From assembly GCA_030998225.1 (NCBI GenBank), contig JAPYXD010000466.1, positions 909,001-973,000 on the forward strand: DNA of 64,000 nt, read 5' to 3'. Source of the DNA: Diplolepis rosae. Taxonomy: Eukaryota > Arthropoda > Insecta > Hymenoptera > Diplolepididae. Position numbers and translations under genes: made by a program. Position 1 is the stretch's first letter. Each line of letters begins with the position of its first letter. Below, one piece after another: positions 55,044-64,000 of this stretch. The notes beneath the pieces were generated by a model, which saw only the letters and a list, made by a program, of their open reading frames with translations, was not told the DNA's origin and did not search any database.

Positions 55044-55619
55044 TACACTGTTAAAAATTTCTTGAAATTTGATGCACATTTAATGCAAAATCTTGAAAGA
55101 AAATTTATTTTCTTTCATCATGATTTAATTTTAATGCATTTTTTCATGAAACTTGGAAACATATGCATGAAAATTAATGTATGTATATGAAAAGCGAAAT
55201 GACCATTAATGTACGTACATGAATAGGCAATATTTCTGTCATTAAAATTAATTTTTTGGGTAACCAATATTTTTCAATGTTCAAATTTATGGAATTTAAT
55301 TTCATTACTTGACTTTTCATACTAGTTCCATGAAATTTAGAGCGCCATTCCTAAATATATGGTGTTTTGAAATTAATGTATTTTTATGAATATTAATATC
55401 CTGGTACTAGGTATTCAATTTTATATTATGAATATTTATTTATACTTTGTGTTATGATATTTAATTTCTTGTATTTATTTTTTGATAACAATCTTATGAA
55501 TTATAATTTATCATTACATAACAAAATTATAACACAATGCTTTATTTGCGAATTTTGAGTTTTTATAAATATGTAAATATTTATGAATTTCTTAAACGTT
55601 CCAACATTTAATTAAAAGG

Positions 55620-56095
55620 AATACCATTGAAAATCGAAAATTCAAGTTTTTTCTTAATATCATTAAAATGGTTTGTTGTTGGAAAATTGGATTACGGAAA
55701 AAGCGTAAGAATGCACAGTTGTTTACTTCAATAAGATGTATGAATTTTTTGAGACGCGATTTTTGATAAAATGTATATTTATCGTTTTAAATTAATAAAG
55801 TACGATTACAATTAAAAAATTTCATGTTTTAAACAAAATATGTGAATTACAAAAAAAAAAATTAAGATAAAAATTATTTGCCTAAATAGGGTCTACGAAT
55901 TCTCATCGGAAAATTTTTCGACAGGGTGTATATTTCATGTTTTTATTTAAAAATAAACAATGTTGAAAATCAGAAATTCCATTTTCCAGCCAAAATATAT
56001 AAGATACGAAATAACAGTTGAAATGCAAAATTGTTTGCTTAATTAAAGTCTATGATTGTTTTTCCTTATTGAGATATTTCGAAGAAAATAAATTA
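55620..56095 (-). repeat. Satellite-like ~155-bp units inside the left arm
   Basis: AAAATATGTGAATTAC at about 55838 and AAAATATATAAGATACGAAA at about 55997 are 155-160 bases apart. They match, inverted, the boxes of the satellite at 38440-38975, including GATGAGAATT and the CTGTCGA box. The right arm lacks this block. Confidence 0.65.
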
Positions 56096-56659
56096 TTTTA
56101 ATCATGTGGATTATTAAAAGTTACAGAAATGTGTAGAGAAAATCGAGCGCAAAGCGCGAGTGTCATGATATGATGAGAATGTGTTTCTTAAGGCTGACAG
56201 AGCCTCAAGCAAATTGAATTTCCTTTCTCATTTGAAATTAAAAACAAATTTAGTAACTGAGAAAATGTAATTCACATCAACAATATTATAAAATTGAAAA
56301 GTAACTGATTGCCAAGTCAACAGTGGGTTACTGATTTCAATTCAGTGAAAATTTCACTGATTTAGATTTAGAGAGTGCGAATAATATCATTTCTATTTAT
56401 TTGATAATATGATCCAAATTGTAAATATTTATTAATTTCAAATTTTCACTTCAAAATTATTTTTAGACTCTCTTCTAAATCTTCTAAATCTTTATTTTAG
56501 TGAAAAATTCATAAAAATATCGAAAAATGAAGTATTATTTATGTAACTGCATATTCTGTAAATTTGAAATTGTCGCCTGCTTCGCGCAAGCATCAGTGTG
56601 TCCAGATTTGACACGTGAACGTTACGCACACAACGCCAACAGCAGTACGTACGTGAGAA

Positions 56660-56807
56660 TGGTTGCACGCGCAGCGTAGTGTGTCTGCTGTTCGCAGTGG
56701 ATCTCTGAGTTTCCTCTGGTTGAAGGCTCCTTGTCAAGGAGAGAAAACCAGAGAAAACTCAGAGAACCACTGCGAACAGCAGACACACTACGCTGCGCGC
56801 GCAACCA
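56660..56807. repeat. 148-bp near-perfect hairpin (foldback insertion)
   Basis: TGGTTGCACGCGCAGCGTAG at 56660 and CTACGCTGCGCGCGCAACCA ending at 56807 are complements, and the stem runs about 62 bases (through GTGTCTGCTGTTCGCAGTGG) to a ~22-base loop. The right arm lacks it, so it inserted after the arms formed. Confidence 0.85.
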
Positions 56808-57427
56808 CACTGGCAGGCATTGTTACGAAGAAGCGAGGAGAATAAGGAGAGGTGGGACGCGTCGTTCTCGCATGCAAGAGCGACGAGGAAGGAGACATTG
56901 CGTCGGTTTCTGATCTGTGATCACTGCCTCGAAATATTAAGCACGCGAATTTTTGAGAAGCAGAAAGCCTCGTGACGTAAAATTTTCGTGCATTTTTGAT
57001 ACGCAAGTGTGATAGGTTTTAAGTGATAAATAAAAAGGTAAGACATGCTTAATTTCTAAATATTAAATGAAAAATAAATTTAAAAAAATATTCTTTATGG
57101 GGTAAAATGATGGCTACTGTACACGTGAAAATAATCAAAGTAACTAAACTAAACTCGATATATATACAGTACCGGTTAGAATTGTCCGGCCACCTGTTTT
57201 TCGATAATTGCTTAAATTATCTTAATTTGAATTATATAAGTGAAAACATTTGTTCCCTTCATTAAATTTTAAGCTATCAAAATTCTGTATAAAATGAACC
57301 CGGCATGAATTCGTTTTGTTAAATTTTGAAGAAGTTATTGCAGAAATAGTCCAGATTTCAATGCTTTCTTAAATTTTAAATAACTTTCGAAGTAATCAAC
57401 ATTTTTTAATGTTCTTGGGCTCATTTT

Positions 57428-58070
57428 AGAGCTAAGATTCTACAGAATCGCATTAAATTATCCAGAATTAATATTACAATTTGGCCCTCTAATAAAAGTA
57501 TGGACTTTGCGTTTTGAAAGTAAACATCAATATTTTAAGAGAGCAGTTCGACACATGATGAATTTTATCAACGTCACAAAAACTCTTAGCGAAAAACATG
57601 AAGTTTTTCAAAGCCTCATACGGTTGGGTTCGGATTCTAGAATCGAAACTCAAATGCAGGGTACGAGAAGATTCCAAATTACTTTTTACACACCGAATAT
57701 TCAAACAGCTATAAAAAGAAGTGGAATCGCTACTGCAAATATATATGAGTGTGAAAAAGTTATTCATAAAGGTACAGAATACAATAAAGGCAATGCATTA
57801 GTTTTGCGTCAAGATGGATACAGATATAATGTTGTAATTGGTAGAATATGTATGTTTTTATATGAAGAAGATACAGTTTATGTTTTATTTGAAGTTATGG
57901 AAAATGAATTTATGCCATATCTTTCTGCATACCAAATTTATAAGCCAATCGCGTACGAATGCCATCGATTGCAAGACATTTTAGACTTCAAACCACTTCA
58001 CGTATACGAGTTGAGAGACATAATTTGTGTTAAGGCAAAATGCGGTTTTGTTCGTCAACAACTCCAGTAA
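57428..58070 (+). CDS. C-terminal exon of an unassigned transposase family
   Basis: A probable acceptor (GGGCTCATTTTAG, ending 57427) opens a frame that runs to a stop at 58068. It begins with NYPELILQFGPLIKVWTLRF, then ESKHQYFKRAVRHMMNFINV, TKTLSEKHEVFQ, and a ~140-residue C-terminal part (GNALVLRQDGYRYNVVIGRI, then VYVLFEVMENEFMPYLSAYQ, ending KAKCGFVRQQLQ). The HYPE...GP...WT.RFE.KH..FK signature is one I associate with C-terminal regions of animal transposase-like proteins of the CACTA/KDZ sort. I am not certain of the superfamily. Exons upstream that would carry the catalytic core are absent, since the left arm ends 275 bases before this exon. No internal stops are present. Confidence 0.6.
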
Positions 58071-58367
58071 TATTTTTCAAGTAATTCACTCAGTTTTTTA
58101 TTTATCTAAATGCGACGTTATTCATTTCGAATTATGTAACCTCGTTCTCTAATTTTAATCTTCACCCCCGATTCAGAATTTACGGTATTTTATTTTATTT
58201 CATTCGTAGTTTTATAAAACAGAAACTTATTCTATTTACACTTTTGTGACATTGTTTGGTACTATTGTTTACATTTCTATATCGAAAATACTTTCGTTTA
58301 CATGTTTATGAAAATCTTATTAATTTTTGTAGCTTATAAATCATTCTATTTTTTTACAGTTTTCAAC

Positions 58368-59115
58368 ATGCCTCTGTTTAAAATCAAATCTATCGGAACA
58401 TCAAAAAAAATATGCAAAGCTGAAACGGTTTTAGAAGTTATTGATGCTGCTAAACAAAAACTAAATCTTTTATCTGATGTTTCTTATAAAGTAAGCACAT
58501 ACTCTCGTACAACCTACTTTCATTTATAATCAATCTTTAATGATTGTCATCACGGAAATTAACGTTTAATCAATAACAGGTTTTTTTGGAAGAGGATGGT
58601 ACAGAAATCGACGATGATGATATTTTAGTGGAATTTGCTAAGCAGAGCGGCACATTACTACTGTGTATTTTAGAAGAAAATAAATCATGGGAAGATTATC
58701 AACGTTCTATAAATTCTAAGGAGTTTGTCGATCAGCAACAGGGCGAGCAACGACCAGGTCACTAATAACCGTTTTTGCGATAACTTCTATTCGATATTAC
58801 TATTTTATTTTTATATCGATTTAATATTTTACAGAAGATGCAAATAATTCTGGGGAACAAGTAGCAGCAACTTCTTCGAGTTCTTTTACTTATGACTGCA
58901 TGTTGGATCTAGATGAAATCGTATGGAGCAAATTGCCAAGTAGAGTCAAAAGTGGCTGTGAAGAAAGAGAGAAACAACGAGAAGAATGGGAAAAAGTAAT
59001 GAAAGAAGAAGAGCGAAAAAAGAGAGAAGAAGAAGAGAGGAAAAAGAATCCTGATGAGGCTGATAATCTCGATAAGGAAATTCATGTACGTAACTCATCA
59101 AAAATTCAAGTATAA
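58368..59115 (+). CDS. Spliced gene with N-terminal CIDE-N-like domain and coiled coil
   Basis: The proposed exons are 58368-58490, 58580-58757 and 58835-59115, 193 codons. An acceptor precedes the ATG (TTTTTTTACAG at 58359). Donors are AAA/GTAAGC and CCAG/GTCACT; acceptors are AATAACAG/G and TATTTTACAG/A; all joins keep the frame. Residues 1-75 (PLFKIKSIGTSKKICKAETV, DAAKQKLNLLSDVSYK, then VFLEEDGTEIDDDDILVEFA, KQSGTLLLCILEENKSW) match the CIDE-N/CAD fold of DFF40, DFF45 and CIDE proteins, with the LEEDGTEIDD acidic loop and a closing LL-IL strand. The remainder is a linker, then YDCMLDLDEIVWSKLP, then about 45 charged residues (EEREKQREEWEKVMKEEERK) likely to form a coiled coil. Another donor (CAT/GTACGT at 59086) may lead to more exons. 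CIDE-N domains mediate homotypic pairing; no nuclease domain is present. The role in the element is unknown. Confidence 0.6.
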
Positions 59116-59518
59116 AAAATGGAAATTAAGGTTTTCGTGTTGAATATTCATAAGAAAAGCTTTAAATATGTTTAATAAACGGATATTAATTTAATGCTAA
59201 TATACTGAAATTTAGTGAAAATATTTATTAATATTAATGCTCGAATTTATAAAAGTTTGTGAAAATATAGTCAAAATTCAAATTGGTAATTAGAAATTAT
59301 ATTAAATGGAAGTACACGATAATCTATTCTGATAAAATTACATTTATTTCAAGTATCAGTAAGCAGGATTACAATTAAAAAATATTCATTATATTCTTTG
59401 GCTAAAGTGTTCATTCCAGTAATTCATTAAATAAAAAGATTTTTTGCATCATTTTTTTTTAAATTATTTGATTTGAGAATAGTTTTTTTCCAAGTTCAAG
59501 TTACTCATAGCGGAATTC

Positions 59519-59850
59519 CTGTGAATAAAGAATCAATTTATCTCCTAAATTCTTGACCGCTTTCTCAAAAGTCTTTGATTTCTTCAAAGCTTTTCCACCT
59601 TTCTTAGGCATTTCCTTTGGAAGAATTCTTAGAATCAATCTGAAATTGAAAAATTCATAATTAATTTATTAAATTTTTTTTCACTCGAACGTTTTTTTCA
59701 AGCAATATAACACCTACCTCTGAATGAATTCCAAAGTTTTTTTAACGCCAGGTGGATGGTGGTTAGTTTAGTTAGTTTGATTATTTTTACGTGTACAGCA
59801 GCCATCATTTGACCCCACAAAAAATATTTTTTTAAATTTATTTTTAATAT
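59519..59850 (-). CDS. Possible small minus-strand gene starting in the right arm
   Basis: A start on the minus strand at about 59806 (MMAAVHVKIIKLTKLTTIHL, then ALKKLWNSFRG) leads to a donor-like site in GAGGTAGGTGTTA (about 59713). A second exon after TTTTTCAATTTCAG (about 59641) can read RILPKEMPKKGGKALKKSKT, then FEKAVKNLGDKLIL and a stop near 59507. The frame joins only if the second GT (AG/GTGTTA) is used. It is basic and lysine-rich, with no known family. The first exon straddles the arm boundary, and a corresponding ATG occurs in the left arm at about 57109. Confidence 0.3.
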
Positions 59851-61001
59851 AATATGTAGAAATAAAGAATGTCTTACCTTTTTATTGATCATTTATACCT
59901 AACACACCTGCGTATAAAAAATGCTCGAAAATTTTCCAACGTCACGAGGCTTTCTGCTTCTCAAAAATTCGCGTGCTTACTACTTCTAGGCAGTGATCAC
60001 AGATCTGAAACCGACGCAGTGTCTCACACTCTCAGCCTGCCTGTCCGTGTGAAGCGAGTAGGGAGAGAAGACGGGTCACGTGTCACGTAGCCTTTTCTCC
60101 TTCCTCGTCGCTCTTGCATGCCAGAACGACTCGTCCCACTTCTCCTTATTCTCCACGCTTCTTTGAAACAATGCTTGCGACAATTTCAAATTTACAGAAT
60201 ATGCAGTTACATGAATAATACTTCTTTTTTCGATATTTTAATAAATTTTTCCCTAAAATAAACATTTAGAAGATTTTAGAAAATTGTGGAATCATTTTGA
60301 GAGTCTAAAAATAATTTTAAAGTGAAAATTTGAAATTAATAAATATTTACAATTTGAATCATAGTATCAAATAAATAGAAAATTGTTCAGCAATTCCTGA
60401 AATTCTAGAATCATGTAAAGGTTAATGGAATTATTTTTCAGGGAAAATTAAAAGTCATTATTCGCACTCTCTAAATCTGAATCAGTGAAATTTTCACTGA
60501 ATTGAAATCAGTAACCCACTGTTGAGTTGGCAATCAGTTACTTTTCAATTTTATAATATTGTTGATGTGAATTACATTTTCTCAAAGTTACTAAATTTGT
60601 TTTTGATTTCAAATGAGAACTTTTTAATAATGCACATGATTAAAATAATTTATTAATATCCATAAAAATACATTAATTTCAAAACACCATATTTAGGAAT
60701 GGTGCTCTAAATTTCATGAAACTAGTATGAAAAGTCAAATAATGAAATTAAATTTCATAAATTTCAACATTGAAAAATATTCGTTACCCAAAAAATTAAT
60801 TTTAATGACAGAGATATTGCCTATTCATGTACGTACATTAACTGTCATTTCACTTTTCATGTACATACATTAATTTTCATGCATATGTTGCCAAGTTTCA
60901 TGAAAAAGTGCATTAAAATTAAATAATGATGAAAGAAAATGAATTTTCTTTCAAGATTTTGCATTAAACGTGCATCAAATTTCAAGAAATTTTTAACAGT
61001 G

Positions 61002-62100
61002 TATAGTTGGAAAAATCTAAAACCTTGAGCGTAATCCGTGCGCTGTTCGCCACTATCTGAGGAAGTCTAGCGTTGCAGCATATGTTTTGTCTCTTCAATT
61101 GTTTCTGCGATCATTACTTGTTTTTCGGTCTATCGGTTCGTTAATAATGTTCATTTGTTCTTCTATTGAAGGTGCAGTCTACATATAATATAGTTTCCAT
61201 TGGACAATCAAGCACTGCACTGTCAATTGGTTCCTATATAGTTACACTCGATATTCCCTATAACGAGATTCCCCGTAACGAAACCTCTCTTTAACGAGCG
61301 CGTCACGCCTCCCTATAACGAGCAGACGATCGACCCCTCTTCCCCCACTACTAGGGAATGAAGCGCGCTCGAATTTGAAAAAGTAATCAATGTGTTTGAT
61401 GGCTTTATCACAAATTAATGAATTAATCACAATTTTTTAGTATTTTGAGTACATACCGTCAAATAAATTAATTCCATGTTCAATACTAACAGAAATCTTT
61501 TTTATACGCTTTTAACTATGTAAATAAATTATTCACATAGCCTCACTGACAGACTGACTGCGCGCATTATATAATGCGCATAACAGCGCGTAGCAACAAG
61601 TAGGATCAATCTATTGCGTTCTATAATGTCCGTATTTCTCTGTTGACTGGTACTTTTTTCTTGACATCGTATTTCTCTTAACTCAGACATACGAGTGTCA
61701 TTCATTGTTGCATGCAAAGGTAACCGAAGAGTTCATTTTATTCACGCTACTTGCAGGAGCGTCATCTCTTGGGAAGTTCCCGTACTCAATCAATGTGCTT
61801 CCGACAAAAAGATGCTCATTTTCAGTTACATTAGTTTGGTCTCTTTATGTCTATTCAACATGACTGTGACTATGCGTTATTGCAGATATCGATTGTACAA
61901 ACATTCTCAATTGTTTTCTTTCCTTCCTGAGTTAATGCTCGTTTCAAATGAATTTCTAATTTGAATCGCTTTGGTCCGAATTTTTCTTCAAATTGCTATA
62001 TGTAGGTTTTGGTATAGTATTCCAGAACAAATTTTAAAATGCTACTTAGTATTTCTTTGTATGTATCACCTTTTTTGAATTGATTTTCCCAACGCAATAA
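61002..62100. other. Non-coding; Tigger-like terminal motif
   Basis: CACTCGATATTCCCTATAAC at 61246, preceded by TTA, is followed by repeats of CCCTATAACGAG and CTTTAACGAG (61260-61325). Such words are common at ends of pogo/Tigger-like elements. No transposase or second end was found. Confidence 0.4.
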
Positions 62101-62109
62101 GAAAAAAAC

Positions 62110-62680
62110 AGGGATGTAAAGTTACGTAAAAAACGTAACGTTATACCTAAAAACATGTAAAAAATATAATAGATGTAATAAACTCCTAAATCATTATATA
62201 AAAAGTAAATATAATCTTATTTTTTACTACTGTTAACATTTGTATTTGTGCTTTTTGTGTACGGTTGATGTTTGGTTGCAGAAAATTTTTCAAACTAGGC
62301 AATAAAGAAAGGAATCTCAAGCAGGAAAAAAGAAATCCGGTGGAAACATTTGAATTTTTAAAGAAAAAAAATAAACAATAAAACTCTTGCGAAATGCAAC
62401 GTCTCTATCACTTTATTTTTTCAAAGTAAATGGTAACTCCTCCCAAACTTTATTTTTGCATCTATCACCTCTATTAATTTTATATATTATTTCGAAATAC
62501 TGTACCAATGAAAATGAGCAGAAGAATATTATTTAAGTTAGGGACCATAAATGAGGGTTGCCATTTTGAAACGTATATTACGTTTTGTAAGAAACTAAGA
62601 ACGTAAATTATGTACGTATTTTGACGTAAAAAACGTCACGTAATTTACATTAGGTAATTTACATTTATAACTCTGGTATT
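62110..62680. repeat. Repeat with ACGTAAAAAACGT motifs; contains paralogue of 12063-12225
   Basis: GTAAAGTTACGTAAAAAACG at 62117 and, in inverted orientation, TTACGTGACGTTTTTTACGT near 62640 frame a ~550-base segment. Inside, 62140-62320 matches 12063-12225. It may be a degraded MITE. Confidence 0.45.
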
Positions 62681-62689
62681 AAAATGGTC

Positions 62690-64000
62690 GAGCTCTGTAA
62701 CATACACGACATTCTTTGCATAATACGTCCTGATAAAGCGTTTCGAGTTTCTGTCGAGTGGTATTGAGGGTGTCCATTTACGGCTTGGTGGACTACGGAC
62801 ACGTTATATCAATAATATGTATAAATATAGTACTTATTCGGTGGGAAATTTCAAAGGCTGCGTGCCAGCGATGAACATTGAAAAAATGTAACACATATTG
62901 TCACAGATGTTTTGCGGACGTAAGGAACAAAAGTAGGACCTAAGGAACGAAAATAGATATAATATGAAAACGCCGGTTGTAAATGGACGTTATTCCTACC
63001 GCTTTAAAGGGACTCGAAGTACTTCTTTAGTGCATGTTTTGTAAAATAGTATTTTGTGCATTAAGGGATAAAACACGATATTTGAATAAGAAATTCTAAA
63101 GCGTCTATTTTACGGGATGAAGGAAATAAAGTGATTTAATAGCTTTCTAAGCATTTCAGCCACGAATGGGGGTTCTTTTCAGTGCCAACTATTGTACAAG
63201 TAATTTAATATCAGTAGTGACTAAGCTAAAAAAACGTGCAAAAGAGTTAAGTTACTTATAGTAATTCTTGTTTTTTCATTTATTTGTTTTATTTTTTTTT
63301 CTTCAAATAATTAAAAACATGCAAGAACTTATGAAGAGGGTAAGCTTCAAGGCGTCCGAGAACCAGGCCGCTCTCAACACATTCCTCAAAAAGGGGACAC
63401 ACCCTTTCACAGCACAACATTTAAAAAAAAGAAACTATTATAGTGCAATTTTATTAAAAATTGTTAGCATTCAAAACTATGTAGCAAGTTCAAACAAACA
63501 CCTCTGAAGGAGCGCGAAAAGTACTAACACACATAAACACAAACAGAACGGAGTTACTAAAAAAGTGAAAAAATTATATTTGAAGTTTGTTACAGAATTA
63601 TTCAAAAGTTTTTTCTTTCGGACACAGAGGCGACAATGCCAATACAAGTGAAATTCTAGCAACAAGATAGAATGTCTTAATGGAAAGTCTGTGTTTTTCT
63701 GGCGAATTTCTTTTATACTGACAATGACACGAAATTAGACATCATGAATTGAAAAAATTCTCATAATTGCGTTCGATCGCTATCTCTGCTTGGTTCTATA
63801 ATAAGTATCAAGATATGACGACTCGTTTTCTTATCTGTTTGCAAGAAAAATAAAATATATGTACAAATAATTTCTGACGTGTATTCGTATATTGTAAAGG
63901 AGGCGAATAACGCTCTCATTTGGTAATGGCTTGTAAAAGGAAATGGCAGAGATTTATTGGTTGCCAGCATGAAATGTATGAGAGTCAACAATCGCTCGGT
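62690..64000. other. No gene seen; degenerate hammerhead-like motif
   Basis: The sequence at 63151-63186 is a diverged relative of the hammerhead motif at 53687-53726. The rest is AT-rich; short open frames (63268-63507) have no recognisable content. Confidence 0.45.
63151..63186 (-). ncRNA. Degenerate hammerhead-like motif
   Basis: The minus-strand RNA would read GGCACUGAAAAG, a variable stem II, then GGCUGAAAUGC. It aligns base by base with the better motif at 53687-53726. The CUGANGA core here has A in place of the conserved G, and GAAAC reads GAAAU, so it is probably inactive. Confidence 0.35.

Larger units (their letters stand above)
55046..61001. mobile_element. 6-kb TIR transposon with transposase C-terminal exon and CIDE-N-like gene
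   Basis: The left arm (55046-57153) and right arm (59762-61001) are inverted copies. Termini are CACTGTTAAAAATTTCTTGA and TCAAGAAATTTTTAACAGTG, flanked by TA (55044-55045, 61002-61003). The left arm is longer because it carries ~690 bases of satellite (55400-56090), ~95 bases at 56125-56220, and a ~225-base hairpin insertion (56580-56808). The unique core (57154-59761) holds a plus-strand transposase-type terminal exon, a plus-strand spliced gene with a CIDE-N-like domain, and a possible minus-strand small gene that starts in the right arm. CACTG ends resemble animal CACTA/EnSpm-type elements, but the TA flanks would also suit Tc1-like elements, so the superfamily is open. Confidence 0.85.

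Noticed and set aside
57489..57767. 92-codon minus-strand open frame
   Set aside because: It is the antisense of the transposase C-terminal exon.

Overview
This window is AT-rich, intron-bearing animal DNA packed with transposable elements. The retroelement clades (Bel/Pao, Ty3/gypsy, DIRS-like, R1-like and RTE/L2-like LINEs, a Penelope-type hammerhead motif) and the many MITEs point to an insect. A hymenopteran is my guess, but nothing here proves the order. I found no convincing conserved host gene, tRNA, rRNA or CRISPR array. Almost every recognisable coding stretch belongs to a mobile element, and most are broken.

Layout. 460-1800: decayed DIRS-like element. 2020-7550: decayed Bel/Pao element (+) cut by a 719-bp MITE. 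7550-9460: no gene. 9460-10960: GC-rich, LTR-like segment with a gag-like open frame. 12250-16955: decayed Ty3/gypsy element (+) cut by a 1.69-kb element with ~247-bp inverted repeats. 16966-23740: 6.8-kb element with ~2-kb terminal inverted repeats (TIRs) around a hAT-type transposase on the minus strand. 24480-26385: second decayed gypsy (-). 26768-38428: two nearly identical gypsy copies (-) in tandem, LTR-body-LTR-body-LTR, both lacking an integrase. 38430-38975: ~155-bp satellite. 41038-43700: solo-like LTR with primer-binding site, then an R1-like LINE (-). 44956-45476: two adjacent MITEs. 46898-51113: 1.8-kb-arm inverted duplication carrying a nested transposon and MITE, embedded in a LINE. 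53581-53942: element with a hammerhead ribozyme-like core. 55046-61001: 6-kb TIR element carrying a transposase C-terminal exon and a spliced gene with a CIDE-N-like domain. 61000-64000: mostly repeats.

How it fits together. Nesting gives a relative history. Old Pao, gypsy and LINE copies were targets for DNA elements, most of which are flanked by TA and several of which begin with CAC. The gypsy tandem array is the youngest event, because its three LTRs differ at only a few positions. The most novel candidate is the CIDE-N-like gene inside the 55046-61001 transposon. The next are the integrase-less tandem gypsy array and the hammerhead-bearing element. All coordinates and motifs were read by eye; no database search was run.
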